From Chlorophyllum brunneum (lineage: Eukaryota > Basidiomycota > Agaricomycetes > Agaricales > Agaricaceae): 64,000 nt of DNA. The DNA lies in NCBI GenBank assembly GCA_963576785.1, contig OY756141.1, forward strand, positions 62,001 to 126,000. The letters are read 5' to 3'. A model generated the notes under the pieces. That model was not told where the DNA came from, ran no database searches, and saw nothing but the letters and a program-made list of their open reading frames with translations. Within the stretch, counting starts at the first letter, position 1. Every line of letters begins with the position of its first letter. The translations under genes and the position numbers were made by a program. Shown piece by piece: positions 14,350 to 26,028 of this stretch.

Positions 14350-15593
14350 ATGGCATTCGGTATATACATTTTCTTCCAAAAGTCTCTCGTTTCTGATTAT
14401 AAAGTTAGGTGCATCAGGTGGACGAGGTGGATTTGGTGGTGGACGAGGAGGAGGGGGTGGATTTGGTGGACGAGGAGGAGGAGGAGGGAGAGGACGTGGA
14501 TTTAGTGGTGGGGGACGTGGTGGTGGAGGTAGAGGTGGACCTCCTCGTGGACGCGGTGCGTACACCTATATCTCTTTTTTCACTGAAAACTAAATTTGAT
14601 TTGGTAGGTGGTGTAGCTCGTGGGGGTGGGGGAGGACGTGGTGGTTTTGGTGGGCGAGGAGGTCGTGGTGGGCGTGGTAGTCGCGGAGGTGGTGGAGGTC
14701 GCGGAGGCGGCCCTCGTGGAGGTTCAAACGTCATAATCGAACCACACAACCACCCCGGAATCTTCATCGCAAAAGGCAAAGAACAAATGCTCGTAACCAA
14801 AAACCTCGTTCCCGGTGAATCCGTATATGGAGAAAAAAGGATATCAGTGGAGGGAGGAGAGGATGGAACGAAAATTGAGTATAGGGTTTGGAATCCTTTT
14901 AGATCGAAATTGGCGGCTGGGGTGCTTGGGGGGTTGGACCATGTGTTTATTCAACCTGGAGCAAAGGTTTTGTATTTGGGTGCTGCGAGTGGGACTAGTG
15001 TGAGTCATGTTGCTGATATTGTTGGACCTGTGAGTTACGCTTTCTCTTGAGATTTTTGTGTGTTGATGGGGATGTAGGAAGGAGTTGTATATGCTGTGGA
15101 ATTCTCACCGCGTTCCGGACGGGATTTGATCAACATGGCCAAAAAACGAACAAATGTCATCCGTAAGTTCTTCTCATCAAGTCTCTGTCGAGATGACCTA
15201 TTCACTTGAATCCCAGCCATCGTGGAGGACGCCCGACTTCCAAACAAATACCGAATGTTACTCTCAATCGTCGACGTGATATTCGCCGACGTCGCTCAGC
15301 CCGATCAAGCACGTATCGTGGTTCACAACGCGGAGAGTTTCCTGAAAGACCAAGGACATGTTATCATTTCAATAAAAGCGAGTTGTATTGACTCGACGAT
15401 TCCTGCGGATGTGGTGTATGCGAATGAAGTGCAAAAGCTGAGTGATGGTCGTTTTAAACCTCTGGAGCAGGCTACGCTGGAGCCGTATGAGCGCGGACAT
15501 GCTATGGTGACTGGTAGGTGGTTCTTGCTGGTGTTTTGGGTGATGGCTGATTGGGATGTAGCTCGATACCAGCGACATCAGGTAACTACGTAG
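14350..15593 (+). CDS. Fibrillarin, rRNA 2'-O-methyltransferase
   Basis: Nucleolar methyltransferase of box C/D snoRNPs, which adds 2'-O-methyl groups to pre-rRNA and methylates histone H2A glutamine in yeast (Nop1). Six exons sum to 984 nt (327 aa). The first exon is only 10 nt (ATGGCATTCG) and splices into the glycine-arginine-rich GAR domain, itself interrupted by a second intron at 14556-14607. After the GAR domain comes the methyltransferase core starting [20 protein letters not shown], with the SAM-binding segment [20 protein letters not shown], then [26 protein letters not shown] and the C-terminal [15 protein letters not shown]. The last 11 residues are encoded in a separate exon ending at 15593. 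Length and order match the family well. It lies directly upstream of Pmt2 on the same strand. Confidence 0.95.
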
Positions 15594-15705
15594 GTGTTGT
15601 AGTAAATATGTAGTCACTGTGATGAGTTGTTTAGCGCTGGGAGATTGACGTGGCAGGCTGATCATGTGCTGGCCCATTTCTCCCTCCTGCCACTCTGTTT
15701 TGTGA

Positions 15706-18608
15706 ATGCGGCCCTCTGCCGTCGCCGTCGACTTTCCTCTCCACGCACACCACTCCTCCGACTCTGACTACGAACACCTAACACACCCCCAACACACAGA
15801 CGCCCATCATCTTCCTCTCTACCACCATCCCCCTTCCTCTATGCCTGACGAAAAAGCTCGTAGACGTCTACGCACTGGTCCTGCCATCCTAGACGACGAC
15901 ACTAAAGAGCACTACCAGTCACAGTACTACGACGACGACGATGACGAGGGCAAGGACGTCTACAACAAGGCCAATAGGAACTTGAAGCCTCACATTGGCA
16001 GCGGTCGTATGCCTCAACCACCTCCCCCTCCTCCAACCTCAATCGTACGTCTCCCTTTCTTCTACCTGCCTGGCCTTCTCATCATTCCTCCTCCCAGCGC
16101 GAATTCCTCCTCCAAAACCTCGAACACCTCCCACCCATCATCTACACCCTCCTCTCCTGCTGGACTCGTTTCCACAAAATCGGCGCCTCAAACATCGTCG
16201 TCTGGGATGAAGCCCACTTCGGTAAATTCGGTTCTCATTATCTCAAACGTGAATTCTATTTCGACGTTCATCCACCTTTGGGTAAAATGATTGTGGGTTT
16301 TGTTGGTTTGCTTGCTGGCTACAATGGTGGTTTTGAATTCAAAAGTGGTGAGGTTTATCCGGCTGAGGTCCCCTATGTTGCCATGAGGGTTATGTTGGCT
16401 ACCTTTGGTGTTGCTATGGTCCCTCTTGGATGGTATACTGCCGTTGAACTTGGCATGAGTTCCTGGGCGTGTCACTTGACTGCCCTTATGGTCCTTTGCG
16501 GTGCGTCTGTCCCCCTGATACTCGACTATCCACTCATCTACTCTAGATGTCGCTTGGCTGACAATTTCTCGATTCATCCTCCTCGACGCTATGCTCCTCT
16601 TCTTCACCTTCCTCACCGTTTTCTGTTTCACAAAATTCCACAACCAACAATACCAGTACGTTCCCTCAATCACCCCTCCGCTCAATCACCCTCATCGCCT
16701 ACAGGTCTTTCTCCGTTGATTGGTGGTTATGGCTCGCCATGACAGGCTTTTCAATTGGTTGTGTCACCAGGTACACCCATCATCCTCCCATCACGACATT
16801 TTCTGATCTACATTCTCTTTCAGTATCAAATTGGTTGGTCTATTCGTCACGGCTCTCATAGGTGCCTACACTCTCGAAGACCTTTGGGAAAAGTTCGGCG
16901 ACACCAGGCTCTCAGTCGTACGTCCTCCCTCTCATACCTCAAATTCACGTCTCACATTAGGATCTAGCGCGAACAAGCCAAGCACTGGGGCGCTCGTATC
17001 CTCTGTCTCATCATCCTCCCCATTCTCGTCTTCATGGCCTCTTTCAAACTCCACTTTCTCGTTCTTTCCCATTCTGGTCCCGGCGACGCCCAAATGTCTT
17101 CCCTCTTCCAAGCCAACCTGGTCGGCAACGATTTCTCCAAAAACCCACTCTCGATCGCTTTCGGTTCAAAAATCACTTTAAAAAACATGGGTTGGGGCGG
17201 TGGTTTGTTACATTCCCATGTTCAGACTTATCCCGTCGGATCCAATCAACAACAAGTCACTTGTTATCATTATAAAGATAACAACAACGAATGGGTCGTT
17301 CAACCTTCTTGGGAAGAACCACCCTACGATCCAAATTCCAATATCCGATTTTTGAAAGATGGAGACCTGGTTCGATTGAATCATCCATCTACGGGTCGAA
17401 ATTTACATTCCCACACCGTTCTCGCACCAGTAACGAAACTCAATTTCGAAGTATCAGGGTATGGTAATGATACGGTTGGAGATGTTCATGATGTTTGGCG
17501 TATGGAAGTGGTGGATGACGTTCATAGAGGAAAGTTGAAAACGAATGATGAGATTCATTCGTTGACGACTAGGTTGAGGTTTAGGCATAATCAGTTGGGG
17601 TGTTATTTGAGAGCTGCTAATGCGATTTTACCGCAGTGGGGGTTTAAGCAGGTTGAGGTTAGTTGTGATAAAGAGAATAATGTGGGGGATGCGCATACGT
17701 ATTGGAATGTCGAATCTCATTGGAACGATCGCCGTGCGTTCTTTTTTTTCCTCCTCCCATTTGTGTTGTTAATTTGAAATAGTACCCGCCGGTGACATGA
17801 AACTCTACAAATCCCCGTTCCTCCGAGATTTCTGGCATCTAAACGTAGCAATGATGACATCCAACAACGCTCTAATCCCGGACCCCGACAAAGAAGACAT
17901 ACTCGCATCAAAACCCCTCGATTGGCCCTTCCTTCATCTAGGTTTAAGAATGTGTGGTTGGGGAGATTCACAACTCAAATATTATTTAATTGGGACACCG
18001 GTGATCTGGTGGGCGGGGACGGTGAGTTTGGGAATTGCGGTTGTGGTTTGGGTTGGGTATGTTTTGAGGTGGCAGAGGAGGTATGAGGATATGGATGGGA
18101 GGGAGTGGGAACATTTTGTTTATGTTGGGAAGGTTGCGTTTTTTGGATGGGTTTTTCATTTTGGTGAGTTTCGTTGCGTTTTTTCGTGCTTGGGTCTTGG
18201 ACTGATGATGGTGGGTAGTACCGTTCTTGGTTATGGGACGCGTAACATACATTCATCACTACGTACGTCCCTCTCTCTCCCTCTCTTTCTCAAAACTAAC
18301 AAAAAAAAAAACACAGTTGCCAACATTATATTTCTCAGTCCTAATGCTCTCCCACATCCTCGATCACTTCATATTCACATCTCGTAATCTCTCATCTCAA
18401 ACGAAATCTATCGTCTTTGGTGTTTGTGCGTTTGTGATTGTGGGGTCGTTTTGGTGGTTTAAGGGTGTGGCGTTTGGGATTGAGGGGGCGGTTAATGAGC
18501 ATTGGGGGTTGGGATGGCGAAAGGTGTGTTTTTTTTTCTTTTGTATTCTTATTATTGGTACTAATGATGATGGGGTTGTAGACTTGGAATATCTATGAAG
18601 GCGTTTAA
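15706..18608 (+). CDS. Protein O-mannosyltransferase, Pmt2 type
   Basis: ER membrane enzyme that moves mannose from dolichyl-phosphate-mannose to Ser/Thr of secreted and cell-wall proteins. Ten exons sum to 2436 nt (811 aa). The cytosolic N-terminus is His/Asp/Pro-rich and variable. The catalytic loop follows, with VVWDEAHFGKFGSHYLKREF (the DE pair essential in PMTs) and FDVHPPLGKM. MIR-domain signatures follow: [32 protein letters not shown] and YWNVESHW. The C-terminus has several hydrophobic segments, including FSVLMLSHILDHF, and ends KTWNIYEGV. The [16 protein letters not shown] block marks the Pmt2 subfamily rather than Pmt1 or Pmt4. This is the only complete PMT here; broken copies lie at 20.9-22.2 and 27.3-28.3 kb. 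The last intron is followed by an exon of only 27 nt. Confidence 0.94.
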
Positions 18609-19482
18609 CAATATGCGAGAAAAAAAAGGATGGGAGGGAGTCTTTGATGTGGAGTTGCTTAGATACTTTTGTTGCGGCTGGGTATAAAATCTTAATATTA
18701 TTTTATTTTTGTCTTTGTTTAATTTCGAAGGTGAAGTGAGATAGGTACGAAAAAAACTATTATGTGCTATGTGTTGGAATGATAAACCCGCTCTGAGAGC
18801 CGAGTCCATACGCCGTGTATAAGTGTATGAAAAAAAAAAAAAAAAAAAACAGAGATTGCTAATCATAGTCACGTAGTAATCCATTGTTAATATTCTTTGT
18901 AGACGATTGGGATTAACACCATTCCGTTCGCTCCCCCGATAAACCCCTTTTTTTTTTTTTGTAGTTGAGGAATTTGTGCCATTTGGTCAAATGTGGATTG
19001 TTAGTTCACGGGAACAAAAATATTTTCATATCTCTACTGGTAAAAAAAGAACGGGTTAGAGGATGTTGTACGAAATATTCGTTCCGACAGCCAATAATAG
19101 ACTACGAAAAGCTTTAACTCACCCTTCAATTAAAAAGATTCATATCAGTTGAAATCGTACAGGAAGCCGAGATTCGTAGTACGCCCCCGAAATGTGTCCC
19201 TGACATAAGGGCCCTGATATACCTTCGCGGCTCCCGTTTGTATTCTATTTTTAGATCATTTGCCTCTTGATGATATGAACGGCGGCGAGGTATTGTCAAA
19301 ACACATAAGTCAATTCAACGGTTTACAGACGCAATACTACATATCTGGGTTTTACAACAATATTCGGGTACAAGTTACAATCATGATATGTCTGGGCTTT
19401 TCTTGTTTACAGTCGGTCAAATCAACGCATACTTACTTATGGGACAACTTGGAGAAGGCGGTGCTGAGGATGGCCGCCTCGA
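18609..19482. other. Convergent intergenic, Pmt2 and hydrophobin 3' flanks
   Basis: Holds the 3' ends of Pmt2 and of the first hydrophobin, which converge. A pure run of 20 A lies at 18830-18849 and a run of T near 18950. The stretch 18640-18720 is similar to 22240-22350 (behind the PMT pseudogene), and about 19110-19480 is similar to the flank behind every other hydrophobin. Confidence 0.5.
18830..18849. repeat. Poly-A homopolymer, 20 nt
   Basis: Uninterrupted run of 20 adenines between Pmt2 and the first hydrophobin. It could be simple slippage or an old poly-A insertion; no target-site duplication was recognised. Confidence 0.9.
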
Positions 19483-19944
19483 TTAGAGACTGACGGGGGA
19501 ACACCCGATGACAACTAAGCCCCTCTGCACGTCATCATGTCAGATGTGTAATATATTCGGAGCCGGCGATAACTTACAAAGTCATTGTTCTGGCAGCAAA
19601 CGGGCTGTTGGGAGCAAGTGCCTCCAAGAGCGAGCGAAGCACAGTTGAGCCCGACAAGTGCAGTGATTGGGTTGACGACAATGCCGAGCAGAGACCAGAT
19701 GATGGCGAGGGTGGGATCGTTGGCTTGGAGGAGGTTGCTAGAGTTGCAGCAAGACAACCCGGAGGGGTTGCACTGGCTGGCTGGAGGCGGGGTTTGGTTG
19801 GGGGGAGGCTGTATGAAATAATTATTTCTTAGTCAATACCCTGCATGAGGAGGAGGAATAAAGGCGTACAGAAGTGACGGTGACGGTGTGAGTGGCAGAG
19901 GCCACGGCGACGAAAGCGAGAGCAGAGATAGCGGAGAATTTCAT
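19483..19944 (-). CDS. Class I hydrophobin (H1)
   Basis: Small secreted amphipathic protein that self-assembles at hydrophobic-hydrophilic interfaces, coating hyphae and spores. Three exons; the protein is about 115 aa. A signal peptide starts MKFSAISALAFVAVASA, followed by a short Thr/Val-rich and Pro-rich spacer. The eight cysteines show the class pattern C, CC, C, C, CC, C: SQCNPSGLSCCNSSNLLQ, then VGLNCASLALGGTCSQQ, VCCQNNDF and IGCSPVSL. This copy has VNPITALVGL where the other three have VEPITALVGI. Both introns sit at the same place in all four copies: after the VTVTS segment and after the NNDF segment. A TATA box lies at 20031-20038 on the minus strand. It mirrors H4 across the inverted repeat. 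Confidence 0.93.
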
Positions 19945-20910
19945 TGTGAGATGAGTAGTAGTATCTGAGAGCTGTTGCAAAGCTGTTCTGATGCTGGAAA
20001 ATGACCATCGACCATGAGGTCTTTTATATCTCGGTGACTGGCTGGCTTAAACCTTTCACTTTTTATTTTTTATTTATTTTTCCTCTTGTTTTGTGTTCTT
20101 GACTGTGCATTGTTCCACAGAGATTTCCGTTCTCATATCTCAATTCTTGGGAGTATGAACCTCATGTCAAATCTTACGCAAACAACGGCATTTCCATGAT
20201 GATATGTCAAAGTGGTTCCGACAGAATCAATTTAATTACTTCTTCAAGTGAATCGTGAACGTCTGCTATCCGGTGCTTCTCATTGGCTGTATCCTGTTGC
20301 TTCATTATATAGCATCAAGTCCGCCGTGTCGATTTCTCGGTGACTGCGGTAGAGATTTGGTGCCCAGTGCTTCCGTTGGGCGTATAGATCACTTCCGCTT
20401 CAGGGTGTGGGGGATACTGTATTTCCCACCCTTGTTGTCTGCGCAAGTGCGCACGGCCAACGTGAAGGCCACGTACCGGATGCCCAGATGGCACAGAGTA
20501 CGTGAACCAGGATCATAGCCTCGCACAATCTGTCATAACCAGAATGGTGTACAATACAATACGCTTTGGTATGTCTCGACACCGGAACAGATAGAGGGGG
20601 TTAGGACGGACCTGCCCGTTACTCAATGCCCCTTGATGCTCCACTGCTATAAAATACAATCCTTCTCGAGACAGGGCTACCAGTACGGAAAAACATTCAC
20701 AGCCTCTGATAATTTGGGACTCCTACGAGATTATTTCGACCAAGTCAACTGTCACTGTCATTATTGTCGGCTCTTCGGATTCCTGGCATTCAGGTGTATT
20801 GGCAGACTCAATTCCTGCGTCACGTAACTGAGTGCCCAAGCCTCCACACAGTAACATAAATCCCACATCTGTGCCTATAATGCGTTTGCTCCAGTGGCAC
20901 CACGGCAGTC
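19945..20910. other. Hydrophobin upstream spacer
   Basis: No gene seen. It includes the H1 promoter and about 850 nt of spacer that recurs at 23650-24660 (same direction) and, reverse-complemented, at 28350-29350. Frames inside it of up to 85 codons are not conserved between the copies, which argues against a hidden gene. Confidence 0.55.
20031..20038 (-). promoter_or_regulatory. TATA box of H1
   Basis: TATAAAAG on the minus strand about 90 nt upstream of the H1 start codon. The same element and spacing recur in H2, H3 and H4. Confidence 0.75.
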
Positions 20911-22216
20911 ATGAGACCTGAATTTGAGTATCCGTATCCTTGGTTGACGAGGAATGGAGTTTGGTTTGGTTTCATGGCCCGGCCTGAATTCGAGAGTGGG
21001 GAGGTTTATCCGGCTGAGGTGCCATATGTTGCGATGTGGATTATGCCGGCTACCTTTGGTGTTGCTCTTGGATGGTATTACTGCTGTCGAACTTGACATG
21101 AGTTTCTGGGCGTGTCATTTGACTGCCCTTATGGTCCTTTGTGGTGCGTCTGTCCCCCTGATACTCAACTATCCACTCATCTACTCTAGATGTCGCTTGG
21201 CTGACAATTTCTCGATTCATCCTCCTCGACGCTATGCTCCTCTTCTTCACCTTCCTTGCCGTTTTCTGTTTCACAAAATTCCACAGCTAACAATACCAGT
21301 ACATTCGCTCCACCAGCTCTCCGCTCCCACAACCTCATCACGTACAGGTCTTTCTCCTTTGATTGGTGGGTATGGCTTGCCAGACAACTGATTGTGTCAC
21401 CAGGTACGCCGATCATCCTCCCATCACGATGTCTTCTGATGTACATTTTCTTTCAGCATCAAATTGGTCGGTCTATTCGTCACGGCTCTCACAGATGCCT
21501 ACACTCTCGAAGCTCTCAGTCGTACGTCCTCCCTCCCATATCCCAAATACACATCTCACATTATGATCTAGCGCGAAAAAGCCAAGCAGTGGGGTGCTCG
21601 TATCCTCTGTCTCATCATCCTCCCCATTCTCGTCTTGGTGGCCTCTTTCAAACTTCACTTTCTCGTTCTTTCCCATTCCGGTCCCGGCGACGCTCAAATG
21701 TCTTCCCTCTTCCAAGCCAACCTGGTCAGCAGCGATTTCTCCAAAAACCCACTCTCCATCGCTTTCGGTTCAAAGATCCCTTAAAGAGACGTGGGTTGGG
21801 GCGATGGTTTGTTACATTCCCATGTTCAAACTTATCCCGTCGGATCCAATCACCAAAAAGTGACTTGTTATCATCATAAAGATAACAACAACGAATGGGT
21901 CGTTCAACCATCTTGGGAAGTACCAGCTTACGATCCAAATTCCAATATCCGATTTTTGAAAGATGGAGATTTAGTTCGTTTGAAACAACCATCTACAAGT
22001 CGAAATTTACATTCCCACACCGTTCTCGCACCAGTGACAAAACTCAATTTCGGAGTATCAGGGTATGGTAACGAAACGGTTGGAGATGGTCATGCTGTTT
22101 GGCGTATGGAAGTGGTGGACGACGTTCATAGAGGAAAGTTGAAAACGAATGATGAGAATCATTCGTTGACGATATGGTTGTGGTTGTAGACTTGGAATAT
22201 CTATGAAGGCGTTTAA
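20911..22216 (+). pseudogene. PMT pseudogene 1 (Pmt2 fragment)
   Basis: Broken copy of the Pmt2 gene at 15.7-18.6 kb. Homology begins at the segment equivalent to FEFKSGEVYPAEVPYV, so the N-terminal part with the catalytic DE pair is missing. It is preceded by about 70 nt, absent from Pmt2, that also occurs at the other two PMT fragments. Inside there are a 9-nt deletion and a 1-nt insertion near 21065-21080, loss of the end of the exon encoding LEDLWEKFGDT, and a stop soon after the IAFGSK segment. The copy then jumps from the LKTNDENHSLT segment straight to the last Pmt2 exon (TWNIYEGV), an internal deletion of over 1 kb. It cannot encode an enzyme. Confidence 0.9.
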
Positions 22217-23186
22217 AACAAAATGGGATGCGGAGGATGTGATTCCTTCGTCCTTGATATGGACTTCTTTGACAGCTTAGATAGGTATTTTTTCGGTTGC
22301 TAACAGCGCTAGTTTAGTGGTATACAATTTTAATATTATTTTATTTTTCTCTTTTATTTCGAAAGTGAAGTGAGGGGTGGGTTGTATGGATATACAATAA
22401 GGTGTGAATTTGTGTTCGTCGGATTATATGTATATACTGACGTTCGAGGGCTATGTAGGGGAACGCGAAAAACCGCTTCGAAAGCGTTGCGGAGTTATCA
22501 TTGTTGAAGATATATGACATTACTTTGTTCTCCCAACTACCACCAGTACCCAACGTTTTTCCACTCGCTCCCCGACAAAGTTGAGGAATTGTTCTCTTTG
22601 GTCAAATATGGGACGCTATTGTTGGGCTGGGTAGTTCACACATTCGGCTATCAGTTCAGACCAAAACATTTCATACCTCCTGCAATTTTTCAATGCGACG
22701 CATGATACTACACCGTAAAATGAATGGTATGCTTACAGTACTTACTGATGCAGTCCACAGTGACAAGAATTGTGGGGGGAGATGTTGTACAAACAGTATA
22801 TAAGGGGCTTTACTCACCCTCAATTAAAAAGATTCATATCACTTGAAATCGTGCAGGAAGCCGAGATTCGTAGTCCCCCGAAATGTGTCCCTGACCAAAG
22901 GGCCCTGAGATAACTTCGCGGCTCCCGTTCGTATTCTATTTTTAGAACATTTGCCTCTTGAGGATGATATCAACGGCGGCCACGTATTGTCAAAACACAT
23001 AAGTCAATTCAACGGTTGACAGACGCAATACTACAGATCTGGGTTTTACAGCAATATTCGAGTACGAGTTACAATCACGATAATTCATACATGTCTGGGG
23101 TTTTCTTGTTTTACAATCGGTCAAATCAACGCATATTTACTTACGGGAGAACTTGGAGAGGGTGACGCTGAGCATGGCCGCCTCGA
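22217..23186. other. Intergenic behind PMT pseudogene 1
   Basis: 3' flanks of the PMT pseudogene and of H2. The PMT-side part resembles 18640-18720 and, reverse-complemented, 26930-27330. The H2-side part resembles 19110-19480. No gene seen. Confidence 0.5.
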
Positions 23187-23648
23187 TTAGAGACTGACGG
23201 GAGAGCACCCGATGACAACCAACCCACTCTGCACATCATCATGTCAGACGTGTAATATACTCACAGCCAGCGATAACTCACAAATTCATTGTTCTGGCAG
23301 CAAACGGGCTGTTGGGAGCAACTGCCGCCAAGAGCGAGCGAAGCACAGTTGATCCCGACCAGGGCAGTAATTGGTTCGACGACAATGCCGAGCAGAGTCC
23401 AGAGGATGGCCAGGGTGGGATCGTTGGCTTGGAGGAGGTTGCTAGAGTTGCAGCAAGACAACCCAGAGGGGTTGCACTGACTGGCCGGAGGCGGGGTCTG
23501 GTTGGGGGGAGGCTGTATGAAATAATTATTTCTTAGTCAATGCCCTGCATGGGGAGGAGGAATACAGGCGTACAGAAGTGACGGTGACGGTGTGAGTGGC
23601 AGAGGCCACGGCGACGAAAGCGAGAGCAGAGATAGCGGAGAATTTCAT
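23187..23648 (-). CDS. Class I hydrophobin (H2)
   Basis: Intact copy, about 115 aa in three exons with the same intron positions as H1, H3 and H4. It has the signal peptide start MKFSAISALAFVAVASA, a Pro-rich linker and all eight cysteines (SCCNSSN, INCASLALGGSCSQQ, VCCQNNEF, IGCSPVSL). It differs from H1 by ILWTLLGIVVEPI in the first loop and by GGS instead of GGT before the fifth cysteine. The last exon starts SGLVVIGC instead of RGLVVIGC. The gene follows PMT pseudogene 1 in the same way that H1 follows intact Pmt2, which shows that the Pmt2-hydrophobin pair was duplicated in tandem. Confidence 0.93.
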
Positions 23649-23724
23649 GGTGAGATGAGTAGTAGTATCTGAGAGCTGTTGCAAAGCTGTTCTGATGCTG
23701 GAGGATACCCATCGACCATGAGGT

Positions 23725-23732
23725 CTTTTATA
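23725..23732 (-). promoter_or_regulatory. TATA box of H2
   Basis: TATAAAAG on the minus strand about 80 nt upstream of the H2 start, in a block nearly identical to the H1 promoter. Confidence 0.75.
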
Positions 23733-24660
23733 TCTCGGAGACTGGCTGGCTTAGACCTTTCACTTTTTATTTTTATTTATTTTTTCCCTTGTCTTGTGTT
23801 CTTGGCTGTGCATTGTTCCACAGAGATTTCCGTTCTCATATCTCAATTCTTGGGAGTATGAACCTCATGTCAAATCTTACGCAAACAACGGCATTTCTGT
23901 GATGATATGTCGAAGTGGTTCCGACAGAATCAATTTAATTACTTCTTCAAGTGAATCGTGAACGTCTGCTATCCGTGCTTCTCATTGGCTGTATCCTGTT
24001 GCTTCATTATATAGCATCAAGTCCGCCGTGTCTATTTCTCGGTGACTGCGGTAGAGATTTGGTGCCCAGTGCTTCCGTTGGGCGTATAGATCACTTCCGC
24101 TTCAGGGTGTGGGGGACACTGTATTTTCCCACCCTTGTGGTTTGCGCAAGCGCGCATGCCAACGTGAGGGCCACGTACCGGATGCCCAGATGGCGCACTA
24201 CGTGAACCAGGATCATAGCCTCGCACAATCTGTCATAACCAGAATGGTGTACAATACAATGCGCTTTGGCATGTCTCGACAACGGAACAGATATAGGGGG
24301 GTTAGGACGGACCTGCCCGTTACTCAATGCTCCTTGATGCTCCACTGCTATAAAATACAGTCCTTCTCGAGACAGGGCTACCGGTACGGAAAAATATTTA
24401 CAGCCTCTGATAATCTGGGACTCCTATAAGATTATTTCATCTATCTATTTGAGTTGGGCGCGATGGGTTGCTGAGCATCACGTTCGACCAAGTCAACTGT
24501 CATTCTTGTCGGCTCTTCGGATCCGCGGCATTCAGATTTATGGGCAGACTCAATTCCTGCATCACGTAACTGAGTGTCTGTCTGCCCAAGCCTCTGCACA
24601 GTAACATACATCCCACACATGTGCCTATAATGCGTTGCTTCCAGCGGCACCGTAGCAGTC

Positions 24661-24740
24661 ATGGGACCTGAATTTGAATATCAATGTCCTTGGTTGACGG
24701 GGGAATGGAGTTTTGTTTTCGTTTCATAGCCCGGGGACTA
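24661..24740 (+). pseudogene. PMT-side fragment 3
   Basis: About 80 nt matching the block that precedes the two PMT pseudogenes (starting ATGGGACCTGAATTTGAATA). It breaks off at GCCCGGGGAC, exactly where PMT homology begins in the other copies, and continues into unrelated DNA. It marks the start of a third, truncated tandem unit. Confidence 0.7.
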
Positions 24741-25944
24741 TATAGATTACTGGACTGGGAAACATACGATAACTGCGGAAAAATACCAAAAGTTGATTCA
24801 CTCTGGACTGGTGGCATGGTTTGTGCCGTTGTTAGGTCCTCGGGCATGGAGAAGTACAACAGGACTTGACACAAGTACCGGTCTGTCAACTGAGATTTTG
24901 GATATCTCAGTCGAAATCATCTGCCCTACAGCATAAGCGCATCTCAGAATAACAGTGTAATAATCGGGCTCTGGTGTACATAGACCGGGCGGTGCAGTGA
25001 ATTTTACCGTGAGGATTAAAGTCATATATGCATATATGCTGCGAAAACTATTCAGGCTTTGACCGTGACGAGACAGAACCTCGTGTCTCGAATCCTTGTG
25101 CCCCTGTTGCGTAAATGCACAATGCTAACAATAGAGATGGAAGTCACAGGGCTCGTACCTTTGCAACTTTTTTTCAGACAGGATAATGGATGATTATGCA
25201 TTTTATATGCCGAACAAACAAATATGAATGGTATTTGCCATCCGGATATGGCATGTATAACCATATATGGTAGGGGTTTACTATTTTATTTCAATCCTTA
25301 TTTGTTGACAAGCAGGGGATTTGATAGCATGTCCGAACAGGCCTAAATATCTTCATTCAGACGTATTCAATTGTGCTTCGAAAGTGTGCCAGTGTGGAGC
25401 ATCAATATTTGCCAGAACGGAAACCGGCCACTTTATTGCCACTTCGCCTTCCGGTGGGCAACGGGTTTCGTTGACTATGCCGTGAAATAGGTGACGCGAC
25501 ATAGGGGGACGAACTCCAAAAATATCCTAGTCGGAACACGCGGCACCGTCCTCCGGTACGGTGAACTAATCGCAGGTCAATTCAGCAGGCAGTCAACGGC
25601 GGAGAATGGTACTCCAAGTTATGCCATTGGCATGGTTCTTCAATGAAATGGATAACGGTAATATGCCACCCAGAGGTATTGCCCTGTCACCTCGACGATA
25701 GAATCAACATAAATTGTAGGTACACAATCAGGTAATACTGCATAAAAGGTATGGACCACAAGGTCATGTGTACATCGTAGCAAAAAGTTGAGAGTGGCCC
25801 TGCCGATTTCTTAACACGTCATCTCGAAAGCGTACCGTAAAAATCTTGGAGACAATATCTTATGTTTCGTGTAGAGTTTTGTATCGAGAGATAAGCAAGA
25901 GTGAAAGTAATTAAATAATATCAAGAGCAACACTTATTCCAGAG

Positions 25945-25952
25945 TATAAAAG
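25945..25952 (+). promoter_or_regulatory. TATA box of H3
   Basis: TATAAAAG about 80 nt upstream of the H3 start. Homology to the other three hydrophobin promoters ends immediately upstream of this element. Confidence 0.75.
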
Positions 25953-26028
25953 ACCTCATAGTCGATGGCCATCCTCCAGCATCAGAACAGCTTTGCACCA
26001 GCTCTCAGATACTACTACTCATCTCACA

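Larger units (their letters stand above)
19110..23735. repeat. Inverted repeat, left arm (H1, PMT pseudogene 1, H2)
   Basis: Reading left to right: H1 3' flank, H1 (-), upstream spacer, PMT pseudogene (+), PMT 3' flank, H2 3' flank, H2 (-) and its TATA box. The same order appears in reverse complement at about 25945-30215. The match is diverged but continuous through non-coding spacer, so it is a duplicated block and not just conserved genes. Outer edge taken from the shared block CAATTAAAAAGATTCATATC near 19130. Confidence 0.8.
23649..26028. other. Centre of the hydrophobin amplicon
   Basis: The left part (23650-24660) repeats the H1 upstream spacer. It is followed by a third PMT-side fragment at 24661-24740. 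From about 24745 to 25940 there is unique sequence between the inverted arms, with no recognised gene and no transposon ends seen. The H3 promoter starts at about 25940. Confidence 0.5.

Noticed and set aside
14414..14800. Proline-rich and serine-rich frames opposite fibrillarin
   Set aside because: They are antisense readings of the GGTGGA-type tract that encodes the GAR domain.
20255..20518. Possible small gene in the hydrophobin upstream spacer
   Set aside because: The frame is interrupted or differs in the other copies of the spacer, so there is no sign of protein constraint.
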